Source: a virus. From it: a stretch of 32,859 bases of DNA. The position numbers and the translations under genes were made by a program. The stretch is from positions 1 to 32,859 of the IMG/VR virus record IMGVR_UViG_3300031857_000796; one strand, 5' to 3'. Of the stretch, positions 7,740 through 15,850 are shown piece by piece; the stretch's first letter is position 1, and every line of letters begins with the position of its first letter. The notes beneath the pieces were generated by a model. It saw only the letters and a program-made list of their open reading frames with translations, had not been told where the DNA came from and did not search any database.

Positions 7740-9002
7740 ATGGCCGAAAATTTGGAAACCCCCTCATTTGGGAACTTTAGTATTGAGAATACTATGGAGA
7801 TGGGAGCTGGTAATGCAGAACTTCTTAATGATCTGTTAGCTCCTGAAACTTCTACAAGTAGTCCTGATGATATTCAGGATATAAAGAACGATCCTCCACA
7901 AACAGCATCATCTTCCAAAAAAGAATCTTCTGAAGAAAAGAAACCTGCTCCTGAAAAAGAGGAGGATAAGTCTTTAGAAAAGTTTCTTCTTTCTGATGGT
8001 GAAGAAGAGGAAGAAGAAGAGGAAGAAGTTGCTGCTCCTGTTTCAAAAACTAAAAGTAAAACTCCTGTAAAGGAAGAAGCTCCTTCTGAAAATCAAGAAG
8101 AAGATGGTGAGCAAGAAGTGACACAATTTAGTGCTCTTGCTAAAGACCTTTTAAAACTTGGTGTGTTTTCTTCAGATGAAGATGATGAAGAAGAAATCCA
8201 AACTCCTGAGCAATTCCTTGAGAAGTTTCAAAAGGAAAAACAAAAGGGTGCTATTGAAGTGGTAAACAACTTCATTGGACAGTTTGGTGAAGACTACCAA
8301 AAAGCATTTGATGCAATTTTTGTAAAAGGTGTTGATCCAAAAGAATATTTCGGTGCATACAACAATATTGTAAGCTTTGCTGATATGGACCTTTCAGAAG
8401 AGTCCAATCAAGTGAGAGTGATAAAACAAGCTCTTGCAGATCAAGGTTTTGAAGATGATGATGTTGAAACTGAGGTTGAACGTCTTAAGAACTATGGTGA
8501 TTTAGAAACAGTGGCTACAAAACACCACAAGGTGTTGGTTAAAAAAGAAGCTGCTAAATTACAACAGCTTGAACAGAAGTCTCAACAAGAACTTCAACAA
8601 AGACAAGCTATAAAGCAAGAATATATTAGTAACGTACAATCTGTTCTTCAAGAGAAGCTTAAAACAAAAGAGTTTGATGGTATTCCCATCAACCCCAAAC
8701 TAGCTAACGAACTACAAGATTTCTTATTAGTGGATAGATATAGAACAAATTCTGGAGAAACAATTACAGAATTTGACAAAGCTATTCTGGAGTTGAAGAG
8801 ACCTGAGAACCATGAAAAAAAGGTGAAGGTTGGACTCTTACTCAAAATCCTAGAAAAAGATCCCACTCTATCCACAATTCAAAAAACAGGAATAAGTAAG
8901 AAGTCTGATCAATTATTTGGTGAGGTGGCAAGACAAGTGACTAAATCTAAGTCGTCATCATCCTCTTCCTCCCCATCAAAAAGTAATTCATGGTTTTTAT
9001 AA
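7740..9002 (+). CDS. Acidic coiled-coil protein, likely capsid scaffold
   Basis: The product is 420 residues. The N-terminal 160 residues are low-complexity and very acidic, including eight consecutive Glu at 88-95 and DEDDEEE near 145-151. Residues about 160-390 are helical and charged with Gln-rich coiled coils. The end is a Ser-run followed by WFL. Composition and position directly before the major capsid gene are typical of scaffolding proteins, which fill the prohead and are removed before packaging. No protease triad is visible. A permanent core protein is the alternative. It is the first gene after promoter P2. Confidence 0.7.
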   Translation: MAENLETPSFGNFSIENTMEMGAGNAELLNDLLAPETSTSSPDDIQDIKNDPPQTASSSKKESSEEKKPAPEKEEDKSLEKFLLSDGEEEEEEEEEVAAPVSKTKSKTPVKEEAPSENQEEDGEQEVTQFSALAKDLLKLGVFSSDEDDEEEIQTPEQFLEKFQKEKQKGAIEVVNNFIGQFGEDYQKAFDAIFVKGVDPKEYFGAYNNIVSFADMDLSEESNQVRVIKQALADQGFEDDDVETEVERLKNYGDLETVATKHHKVLVKKEAAKLQQLEQKSQQELQQRQAIKQEYISNVQSVLQEKLKTKEFDGIPINPKLANELQDFLLVDRYRTNSGETITEFDKAILELKRPENHEKKVKVGLLLKILEKDPTLSTIQKTGISKKSDQLFGEVARQVTKSKSSSSSSSPSKSNSWFL

Positions 9003-9028
9003 TTTAACAAAAATAAAAAGGTAACAAA

Positions 9029-10582
9029 ATGGCAATCCAAACAATTCCAGGTTTAACTGGGTTTACGTATGCTCGTGTTGCTTCTATGGATAAGCGTGCT
9101 GTAGGAAAGCTTACAGATGCTAACCACTTAGAAAGCTTCCACAGCACAGAACCTGCTGATTATGATAAGAAAATCATCAGCTTGTACACACAGTCTAGCT
9201 TATATAGCAATGACTTTTTAGACATGATTAACAAAAGCACTCCTTATTACATTGATAATAATAGTGATGCTTGGAAATGGCAAGTGGCTGTTCCTTACAA
9301 ATTCCCTAGAATCATTGACATCCCTACATCAACAAGCGAGCTTCTGAAGCCTGGTATTGATGGTCAAGAGTTTTCTCTTGTTTTGGACACTAATGAGTTC
9401 TCTAAGAACGCTATTGTTTCTGTAGGCACTCGTCAATATGGTCCTCGTTTTTACGTTATCAAAGATCCAGTTCCTTGGAACATGGGTTGGTTGTACACTT
9501 TTACTCTTGTAACTGACAATCCAACAGTTGATTTCGTAAGCTCTACCTTCTTACAAGTGGGTATTGAACTAGAATTGGTTGATGCTGCAATTGGTGAATT
9601 TGATCAAGATTTGTTAGGTCTTCCTCGTTTGGGTGAGCAAATCACTATGTTTGAATCTCTTGGTTCTGCATATGGTTTTGAACATAAAATCACTGAGTGG
9701 GCTGATGACAAAATGATGCGTGATGCTTCTGGTAAGCCTCTTGACATCTTAGTATATGCTCCTCAACGTAGGAATCAGCTTCCTTTAACACGTAATGATG
9801 TTAAATGGGAACCTTTCATTGAGTTCTGGATGCGTAAGTCTATGCTTGAGTTGAAAGTTAAGCGTATGATTTGGAGCAAGCCTGGTACAGTGAAAACAAA
9901 TGGTTCTAAGCAAGAATTGAAGCGTACTTCTGCTGGTGTATATCACAGAATGCGTAACAATGGTAACTTGGTACAATATAACCGTGGTGAGTTCTCTGCT
10001 AACTTGATTCGTTCTGTATTTGGAGATCTGTTCTACCGCAGGGTGGATGTTAAAGATCGTAGAGTTAAAATGTACACTAACGAAGCTGGTTTTGATGTAT
10101 TCCAACAAGCTCTGAAAGCTGACGCTTTAAACAGTGGTCTTACTTTCATGGCTGATAGCGGAAACCGTTACTTACAAGGAGAAGGTCAACACATCACTTA
10201 TAACTTTGCTTTCGATGCAATGGTTACTCGTGAAACTGGTCGTGTTGAACTGATTCACTTGAAAGAACTTGATCTGCCTCAATCTAACCTGGAATTTGGT
10301 CAGAATAAGAAGTCTACTCCTGTATTTATGGTGTTTGACGTATCTCCTATGTCTGATGGTTCTTTGGTTAACAACATTCGTGAAGTTCGTATGAAGGGTG
10401 CTCCTTCTATGACTTGGGGATATATTGATGGAACTCGTCACCACTTAGGATTTGCAAAATCTCAAGGTATGAGCTCTGCTAACAAATTCCCTGGATACGA
10501 AATCTGGATGAAAGACCGTTGTGATGTATTCATTGAAGATCTGTCTCGTACAGTGTTGATTGAAGAAATCCCACAATTCTAA
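9029..10582 (+). CDS. Major capsid protein, crAss-like (HK97 fold expected)
   Basis: The product is 517 residues and forms the icosahedral shell. It follows the scaffold candidate, and its length and sequence style (FPRIIDIPTSTSELLKPGIDGQ, RQYGPRFYVIKDPVPWNMGW, FEHKITEWADDK, GYIDGTRHH near the end) match capsid proteins of crAss-like phages as I remember them. AAAAGG at 9016-9021 gives a clear Shine-Dalgarno 7 nt before the ATG, unusual among these genes. Arginine is mostly CGT and Asn/Phe mostly AAC/TTC, whereas neighbouring genes favour AGA; this fits very high expression. It is followed by the structured spacer at 10590-10746. Confidence 0.9.
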   Translation: MAIQTIPGLTGFTYARVASMDKRAVGKLTDANHLESFHSTEPADYDKKIISLYTQSSLYSNDFLDMINKSTPYYIDNNSDAWKWQVAVPYKFPRIIDIPTSTSELLKPGIDGQEFSLVLDTNEFSKNAIVSVGTRQYGPRFYVIKDPVPWNMGWLYTFTLVTDNPTVDFVSSTFLQVGIELELVDAAIGEFDQDLLGLPRLGEQITMFESLGSAYGFEHKITEWADDKMMRDASGKPLDILVYAPQRRNQLPLTRNDVKWEPFIEFWMRKSMLELKVKRMIWSKPGTVKTNGSKQELKRTSAGVYHRMRNNGNLVQYNRGEFSANLIRSVFGDLFYRRVDVKDRRVKMYTNEAGFDVFQQALKADALNSGLTFMADSGNRYLQGEGQHITYNFAFDAMVTRETGRVELIHLKELDLPQSNLEFGQNKKSTPVFMVFDVSPMSDGSLVNNIREVRMKGAPSMTWGYIDGTRHHLGFAKSQGMSSANKFPGYEIWMKDRCDVFIEDLSRTVLIEEIPQF

Positions 10583-10589
10583 CAACCGT

Positions 10590-10746
10590 ACTAAGGTTGC
10601 TTCCCGTAAGATTAGCACCTTAGTCTTATATCCTACCGAGAAGAGAATGCTCCCCACTTCAATGTGGGGGAGCTCTTCTCAAAAATACAGAGGTGATGAA
10701 ATAGGGTGTTTCCTATTTGCTGTGGGGTTCGTTCCTCGCATCTCTG
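10590..10746 (+). other. Structured intergenic RNA region downstream of the capsid gene
   Basis: The 193-nt gap (10583-10775) contains successive stems. ACTAAGGT 10590-10597 pairs with ACCTTAGT 10617-10624. GAGAAGA 10638-10644 plus GCTCCCCAC 10649-10657 pair with GTGGGGGAGC 10664-10673 plus TCTTCTC 10674-10680. AAATAGG 10699-10705 pairs with CCTATTT 10712-10718, nested in a possible outer stem CAGAG 10688-10692 / CTCTG 10742-10746. The large central hairpin lacks a following T-tract, so it is not a normal terminator. A 3'-end stabiliser, processing site or attenuator tuning capsid excess is more likely. Confidence 0.55.
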
Positions 10747-10775
10747 CTAAATTAAAACCGCAAAACAACTACATC

Positions 10776-11744
10776 ATGGGCAAGATTGGAAAAATTTCCA
10801 CTATTAAGAAAGAGTATAATAACTCTCAACTTCAGACAATGCAAGGTGGTCTTGCAAACAAAGGTTTAACAAGGGTTCCTGGTACAGGGGTTTTTAAATA
10901 TCCTTACAAAGAACTTGATGGAACTTATAGAACAGGACTTGATCCACATGCATCTTATATCCGTAGAATTTCTGATCCTACAGAAAGAGAACTGGAAACC
11001 GAACGTGTAGCAGCTCTTAGAGAAAAACTTGAAGGTGCTCTTGGAGGTCTTGATCTTGGTCCTCGTTCTAAATTCTGGAACTATGGACTTTCCACCTCTA
11101 CAGAAGATACATTACATGTACAAGCTGTTAAACTTCTTGATGGTGATAATTTCTTTGATTTGAATGTTCCTCTTCAAGAATTAGCTTTCTCTTGGTTGCG
11201 TGTTCATCCTACAATTGCTAGTTCTTATCAGGCTTGGGAGCGTGGTGAATTTGCTGCTGACACACAATTTTATGTTGTAGATGATGAGATTGAGAATGCA
11301 GTGGTGTTCAAAAAGAAACAACTTATCAATAAAGCAATTGTTAAGTTTGATTCAATGACTCCTGAAAGAAAAAGAAAGGTTGCTCGTTTGTTAGGACTTC
11401 CTGTAACAGATGATACAAAAGAAGAAGTGGTTTATAACTTAGTAGATAATGTCTTAAAGCAAACTGAATTTAAAAACGGAAAATACCAAGGACTCAATCC
11501 TGTGGAAGTTTTCACCAGATTTGCTGATATGAAAGACAACTTGCTCCATATTAAAGATTTAGTTAAACAAGCTCTTACACATTCTATATACAGACTTAAG
11601 CCTAATGGTAAGGTGTATGAAGGAGAATTTGAAGTGGCAAAAGATGAAGATGATTTAGTGAAGTTCTTGGCAGATGATGATAACCAAGATGAACTGATCA
11701 CTCTTGAACAAAAATTAAAAACTAAGAAACTTGCATCTGTATGA
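10776..11744 (+). CDS. Virion structural protein of unknown function, downstream of capsid gene
   Basis: The product is 322 residues from ATG 10776. The frame stays open 72 codons further upstream, but that part runs through the hairpin-rich spacer and into the capsid gene, so the later ATG (MGKIGKISTIKKEYNN) is preferred. The middle (FWNYGLSTSTEDTLHVQAVKLL, SWLRVHPTIASSYQAWERGEF) is mixed alpha/beta, and the C-terminus is helical and acidic. Mixed CGT/AGA arginine codons suggest fairly high expression. Its ATGA overlap with the next gene implies coupled translation. Position suggests a minor head or head-completion protein; I do not recognise a named family. Confidence 0.7.
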   Translation: MGKIGKISTIKKEYNNSQLQTMQGGLANKGLTRVPGTGVFKYPYKELDGTYRTGLDPHASYIRRISDPTERELETERVAALREKLEGALGGLDLGPRSKFWNYGLSTSTEDTLHVQAVKLLDGDNFFDLNVPLQELAFSWLRVHPTIASSYQAWERGEFAADTQFYVVDDEIENAVVFKKKQLINKAIVKFDSMTPERKRKVARLLGLPVTDDTKEEVVYNLVDNVLKQTEFKNGKYQGLNPVEVFTRFADMKDNLLHIKDLVKQALTHSIYRLKPNGKVYEGEFEVAKDEDDLVKFLADDDNQDELITLEQKLKTKKLASV

Positions 11745-12472
11745 TACCTGTAGATAGTTTATTATATAAGATTGACCAAAGGCTAAATAAACTATCTACT
11801 AACGATCACCAACAGATTCAATTAGAAGATAAGATTTTAGCTCTTAACGAAGCTCAGATAAAGCTCATCAAACAAAAGGTTGATGGTTTTTCTACAGTTA
11901 GTGGTTTAGGACTGGATTCCTTTAAGAAGAGATATGAAGATCTTCAGAGTTTGGTGATAACGTACAATAACCAACCTCTTAATCTAAAAGTTAAGAACAA
12001 AGAACTTAATCAGTGGTTTGCAAGACTAAACGACCTATCTCCTAAATACATGTTCTATATTGATAGTTATGTATTAGCAGATAAAGGAAGATGTAAAGAT
12101 AGACAGATTTGGATTAATAGAGATTTGGCAAAACATGGTGATTTACAGTTTATTCTGAACAACACACATTACAAGCCTTCTTTCGAATATCAGGAAACGT
12201 TTAACTTTTTATCATCTGATGAGGTAAGTATATTTACAGATGGTACATTCACTCCTAAAAAAATCTACATATCTTACATGCGCTATCCAGTGTATATAGA
12301 TAAAGAAGGATATATCAAGTTTGATGGTACACCTTCTGTAGACCAAGATTGCGAACTAGAAACATACTTAGAAGACGAACTTTTAGATTTAACAGTTCAA
12401 AATCTAGCTATGTATACAGAAAATCAATCTGCTGTTCAAAACTCAGCATACAGAATTCAAACAAACGAGTAA
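11741..12472 (+). CDS. Probable virion structural protein (head/neck)
   Basis: The product is 243 residues. The N-terminal third is helical (LLYKIDQRLNKLSTNDHQQIQLEDKILALNEAQIKLIKQKV). A beta-rich part follows (PKYMFYIDSYVLADKGRCKDRQIWINRDLAKHGDLQFILN), then an acidic helical C-terminus (ELETYLEDELLDLTVQNLAMYTENQ). The strand pattern KKIYISYMRYPVYIDKEGYI recalls head-tail connector and ring proteins of this phage group. It is coupled by ATGA to the preceding gene and lies in the capsid operon. I cannot assign it to a specific ring. Confidence 0.65.
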   Translation: MIPVDSLLYKIDQRLNKLSTNDHQQIQLEDKILALNEAQIKLIKQKVDGFSTVSGLGLDSFKKRYEDLQSLVITYNNQPLNLKVKNKELNQWFARLNDLSPKYMFYIDSYVLADKGRCKDRQIWINRDLAKHGDLQFILNNTHYKPSFEYQETFNFLSSDEVSIFTDGTFTPKKIYISYMRYPVYIDKEGYIKFDGTPSVDQDCELETYLEDELLDLTVQNLAMYTENQSAVQNSAYRIQTNE

Positions 12473-12501
12473 GTTTTTTCACAATTTAAATATAAAACAA
12501 A

Positions 12502-13623
12502 ATGGCTGATTTTTCATTAACTACCCTCTTCGTAGTGCCAGTGAGTCAAACCTCATTTCCAACTGGTAGCCCTACGCAAGACCTTACAGCTGGCCAAGTT
12601 GGTATTTTCACTAACAACTATGTCGCTACTCTCACTCCTGGTTCTTCTCCCTATTTTTACATTGCTCAAGGTAGAGTGAACACTTATTTGCAAGGCTCTA
12701 AACGTTCAGACAAAATTTCTGGATGTGCTCAAGGCGGTGCTTGTAAGTCTAACGTTACTGAGTGGTATAAAGTGAAGGGATGTGGAACTGCTACAACTCA
12801 AATCACTGATGTAACTGATTTCAATGTAAAATGTGGTGATGTTGTCACTTTGACTCTTCGTGCACATTCTTCTTACATTGACACTCTGTATTTCAATGGT
12901 TTCACTCGTAGTGTAACTGTTCAAGCTCCTTGTTGCGATTGTGGTGGAGATCCTTGTGACACTGTTGATGTTGATGCTTTGATTGATCAATTCATCGAAA
13001 AACTTGAGCAACAAGGTCCTGGTATCAACCCTGACAACATTAGCTTCAACACTTTCTACACTTTTGAAAATGTTGGTGGTACAATTCTCCGTATTACAGG
13101 TAAGGCTCTTACTAAATACGGTCAACCTTGTGACGTTGCAGCATTTCCTTTTGAATATGACAGAATGTACTTCCGTACTTTTGTTTATTCTGGTCCTGCA
13201 ACCACTGCTGACTTTATTGTTGCTGACAATTGTAACATTGTAGCTGAAGCAACTGTTATTCAAACTTCAAACTATCCTACAGGTACTTCTGAAGAAATTA
13301 CACAACTTGAAAAGAACTACTATTCTTATCAAGCTGGTTATCTGAAGCATCTCTACAGAATGGTTGGATATAACGGTAACTTTGAAAGCTGGGTGAGTGC
13401 TGGTACAGTGTATGACACATATTACATTAAGTTTAACGCTTACGATAGATCTGCTTACCAATGGGGAGATTATATCGAGCAAGACTCAATGGTGATCATT
13501 GCTGTTCCTGAAGGAACTGCTTCAACAAATCTTTACAATGCATTAGAAGATGCTCTTGGAGAGATTGAGTTTGACAACACATGTATCACTACAACTACTT
13601 CTACTACTGTAACTCCTCCATAA
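12502..13623 (+). CDS. Abundant virion protein with Cys clusters and Thr-rich tail (auxiliary capsid or head-fibre candidate)
   Basis: The product is 373 residues, beta-rich with little charge. Cys clusters lie near 75-81 and 144-152 (CCDCGGDPC). A helix VDVDALIDQFIEKLEQQ (155-171) divides two beta regions. The C-terminus is a Thr-run tail TTTTSTTVTPP (363-373), the same low-complexity type as the fibre linkers. Arginine is about half CGT, and Asn, Phe and Tyr favour C-ending codons, as in the capsid gene. This suggests a high-copy protein such as an auxiliary capsid or head-decorating protein. It is the last gene before the strong terminator. Confidence 0.65.
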   Translation: MADFSLTTLFVVPVSQTSFPTGSPTQDLTAGQVGIFTNNYVATLTPGSSPYFYIAQGRVNTYLQGSKRSDKISGCAQGGACKSNVTEWYKVKGCGTATTQITDVTDFNVKCGDVVTLTLRAHSSYIDTLYFNGFTRSVTVQAPCCDCGGDPCDTVDVDALIDQFIEKLEQQGPGINPDNISFNTFYTFENVGGTILRITGKALTKYGQPCDVAAFPFEYDRMYFRTFVYSGPATTADFIVADNCNIVAEATVIQTSNYPTGTSEEITQLEKNYYSYQAGYLKHLYRMVGYNGNFESWVSAGTVYDTYYIKFNAYDRSAYQWGDYIEQDSMVIIAVPEGTASTNLYNALEDALGEIEFDNTCITTTTSTTVTPP

Positions 13624-13656
13624 TAGATAGAAGAAGAAAATAAGATCATAATAACC

Positions 13657-13709
13657 TGTGCCAGAGGGTGAGAGGATTAAATCTCAAAATCCTCTGGCAC
13701 AATTTTTTT
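13657..13709 (+). terminator. Strong intrinsic terminator after the capsid operon
   Basis: TGTGCCAGAGG at 13657-13667 pairs perfectly with CCTCTGGCACA at 13691-13701, with an additional inner TGAGA/TCTCA stem (13669-13673/13682-13686), followed by seven T at 13703-13709. This is the clearest terminator in the window. The next start codon is only 7 nt beyond the T-tract. Confidence 0.92.
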
Positions 13710-13716
13710 AAACAAC

Positions 13717-14280
13717 ATGGCAGATTTAAAATTAGATATAGCAGTGATTCCCACCTATAGTTCTAAAACTTTAGGAATTGCTGACACTTCTACATATCCT
13801 TCTCCTTCATCTATTTCTGCTCCTTCAATTGAATTTAATGTTCCTTCCTTTGGAAAGGTGGTGTTACCGTTTAACCCAAACAGTTTCAATTTGTTTAATT
13901 CTACATCTTTAGGAATTACACAAGTGGGTGATACAGAACTTCCTCTTCCAGATGGTGTATATTATATAAAATACAGTATTACACCTGCATACAAGAATTT
14001 TGTTGAGAAAACAATAATGCGTGTAGATGCTCTTCAAGAGAAGTTTGATAATGCATTTATGAAGCTTGACATGATGGAGTGTGATAGGGCTATTAGAACA
14101 CAACAGAAAGTGCAATTAAACAGCATCTATTTCTTTATACAAGGAGCAATATCTGCTGCAAACAATTGTGCTGTAGATGAATCTAATAAGTTGTACAACC
14201 AAGCTAATAGAATGCTAGACAACTTTATTAGAAATGGATGTCAGTGTTCTGGCACAAACTATGTAACCAACTTTTACTAA
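13717..14280 (+). CDS. Structural protein with beta N-terminus and helical C-terminus
   Basis: The product is 187 residues. Residues 1-90 are Ser/Pro-rich and probably beta (TSTYPSPSSISAPSIEFNVPSFGKVVLPF, then LPDGVYYIKYSIT). Residues 95-187 are a helical bundle with several Cys (AYKNFVEKTIMRVDALQEKFDNAFMKLDMMECD). The family is familiar from the fibre region of crAss-like genomes as an unassigned virion protein. Its ATG is 7 nt past the terminator T-tract and no promoter is visible in between, so expression probably depends on read-through. It may anchor fibres to the particle. Confidence 0.6.
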   Translation: MADLKLDIAVIPTYSSKTLGIADTSTYPSPSSISAPSIEFNVPSFGKVVLPFNPNSFNLFNSTSLGITQVGDTELPLPDGVYYIKYSITPAYKNFVEKTIMRVDALQEKFDNAFMKLDMMECDRAIRTQQKVQLNSIYFFIQGAISAANNCAVDESNKLYNQANRMLDNFIRNGCQCSGTNYVTNFY

Positions 14281-14301
14281 TTAAACCAAAAAACAAATTC
14301 T

Positions 14302-14451
14302 ATGAAGTGTACTAAATGTGGAGCTAACTTTGGCTGTGGATGTCAATTGATTAATGGGCTGTGTGCAGCTTGTCATGCTGCTGCTCAAAAAGGAACAAAA
14401 CGATTTAGAAATGCTATCACCAAGGCTTATCAACTGTGTAAACTGTTCTGA
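14302..14451 (+). CDS. 49-residue zinc-ribbon-like microprotein
   Basis: ATG 14302 to TGA 14449-14451 encodes MKCTKCGANFGCGCQL followed by INGLCAACHAAAQKG and a basic helical end. Cys at 3, 6, 12, 14, 21 and 24 plus His25 give one compact zinc-ribbon or knuckle. It follows the previous gene by 21 nt, shares its strand, and overlaps the next gene by 41 nt. It is short, but the Cys pattern and the operon position make it credible. Its role is unknown; similar tiny Cys-rich proteins occur at this place in related phages as far as I recall. Confidence 0.65.
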   Translation: MKCTKCGANFGCGCQLINGLCAACHAAAQKGTKRFRNAITKAYQLCKLF

Positions 14452-14680
14452 CATTTGTGTTGTAATCTCAGAAATAGATTGCAAAATAGCACAGATGGCA
14501 AAGGATCTTTATAACAACACTATTTATTCTTTAAACAGAAACATAAATGGAGAGGTTATAAACGATCTTTTAAACTATAAAAGAATATTACAATATAGGA
14601 TATGTAATATAGATTATGGTGGAAGGAACTTTTCAGATGAACAAATCATCAGTAGAATCAAATTATTAATACATAAATAA
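14411..14680 (+). CDS. Small helical protein of unknown function
   Basis: The product is 89 residues from ATG 14411. An earlier in-frame ATG at 14354 would overlap the zinc-ribbon gene by almost 100 nt and adds no plausible sequence. The start overlaps the preceding gene by 41 nt. Content: short Cys-bearing head (LINCVNCSDICVV), then two helices (EIDCKIAQMAKDLYNNTIYSLNRNINGEVINDLLNYKRILQYRI) and a final helix. It may form a complex with the Cys-rich microprotein encoded just before it. No known domain is recognised. Confidence 0.6.
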   Translation: MLSPRLINCVNCSDICVVISEIDCKIAQMAKDLYNNTIYSLNRNINGEVINDLLNYKRILQYRICNIDYGGRNFSDEQIISRIKLLIHK

Positions 14681-14689
14681 AAACATAAA

Positions 14690-15832
14690 ATGAGTTGCTC
14701 AAATTGCTACAATGGGTGTCCTCAGATAATTTCTGATCAGTGTGTTAAATATACAGGAATAGACATTCCTGTTCTTGGTATAAAGAACGGAGATAGTCTT
14801 TCTTATGTAGAACAAGCTATTATTACATTCCTCACTTCTACATTAGATGGGACAGGAATAAAGCCAAATATTGACCAAGCCATTATTTGTCAAATAGTTA
14901 GTAAGAATCTACCTACATGTGGAGATTTGACAGTGGTGGATTTCTTAAAAGCTCTCACACAAGCAGTTTGTGAATTAAAGACTCTTGTTGATGGAACTAT
15001 TGCAGACATTGATGATATAAATGCTTTTATAGCTTCTTTAGAAGCTGCTTATGATTTATATACATGCCCAACTAATATTTGTCCAACTGGTACTTGTATA
15101 ACTGGTGTTGATCCTGATTCAGGAACACACGCTATTTTACAAGCTGTAATTGACAGACTTTGTGCATTTATTATAGATGTAGATGCTACGTATGTAAAAC
15201 TTACAGATCTTGATGCATTAATTGCTGCGTATTTAGCTGGAACAACAGCAGCAACTAAGTATTATACAAGAATGGTTCCTTACATGGCAGTTCCATTTTT
15301 TCCAACACCAGCTATTTTATCAAACTTTAGTGGGTCTGGTGTAGGATCTGGAGAGTGGGAAAAAATATATTTTTGTAATGGGTCTAATGGTACTCCTGAT
15401 TTGCGTGGTAGAGTGCCTGTTGGTTTAACAAATGGAAACATGGGAGGAGGCACTCTTCCTGGAGCAGTTAATCCTTCAACAAGCCCATTAAATCCCACTT
15501 ATTTATTATCAGGATTTGTTGGAGCTAATGGCACTACACTAATCACTGCTCAAATTCCATCTCATACACACATAGCAAATACTGCTGGCTCTACAGTGAC
15601 AATAAATCCAGCTACTCACGATCACACACTTGGGTATTTTAATAAAGGAGGTGGAAATGGTTCTAATGTTTTTGGAACAGAATTCACTTCAAGTGGAACA
15701 AAAACTACAAGTAGTGTAACTTTAACAGCAACTGCTAATATAGTTGTTGTTAATGCAAACACAGGTGGTAATGAAGCACATTCTAATGTTCAACCTGGTA
15801 TTGGATGTTATTATATAATTTATCTTCCATAA
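14690..15832 (+). CDS. Tail-fibre protein with collar-type C-terminal domain
   Basis: The product is 380 residues. The N-terminus (1-50) is Cys-rich with KYTGIDIPVLGIKNGDSLSYVEQAI, a module shared with neighbouring fibre genes. A helical middle (51-185) follows. Residues about 195-380 look like a phage tail-collar domain: WEKIYFCNGSNGTPDLRGRVPVG (223-245), the metal-type motif IPSHTH (289-294), HDH near 310-312, and the terminal CYYIIYLP. In relatives such domains trimerise at fibre tips and contact host receptors. It probably recognises surface glycan of a Bacteroidota host. A collar or whisker role is the alternative. Confidence 0.75.
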   Translation: MSCSNCYNGCPQIISDQCVKYTGIDIPVLGIKNGDSLSYVEQAIITFLTSTLDGTGIKPNIDQAIICQIVSKNLPTCGDLTVVDFLKALTQAVCELKTLVDGTIADIDDINAFIASLEAAYDLYTCPTNICPTGTCITGVDPDSGTHAILQAVIDRLCAFIIDVDATYVKLTDLDALIAAYLAGTTAATKYYTRMVPYMAVPFFPTPAILSNFSGSGVGSGEWEKIYFCNGSNGTPDLRGRVPVGLTNGNMGGGTLPGAVNPSTSPLNPTYLLSGFVGANGTTLITAQIPSHTHIANTAGSTVTINPATHDHTLGYFNKGGGNGSNVFGTEFTSSGTKTTSSVTLTATANIVVVNANTGGNEAHSNVQPGIGCYYIIYLP

Positions 15833-15850
15833 TATATAAACTTAATATAA

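Noticed and set aside
10638-10680. Intrinsic terminator after the capsid gene
   Set aside because: The stem is strong but is followed by CAAAAATACAG rather than a T-tract, and neither strand gives a proper U-run.
10721-10746. tRNA-like T-arm (GGTTCGTTCC)
   Set aside because: The loop lacks the conserved A, flanking stem pairs fail, and no acceptor, D or anticodon arms can be drawn around it.
10560-10775. Upstream extension of the 10776 gene into the capsid gene
   Set aside because: The 72 extra codons run through strong hairpins and the capsid stop region and have no domain-like sequence. A good ATG exists at 10776.
12706-13263. 185-residue minus-strand frame
   Set aside because: It is antisense to the codon-biased 12502 gene, whose C-ending codons remove stops on the other strand. 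No plausible protein features.
14690-15832. Diversity-generating retroelement target in the collar-type fibre
   Set aside because: No reverse transcriptase, template repeat or adenine-mutated repeat pair was seen in the window.
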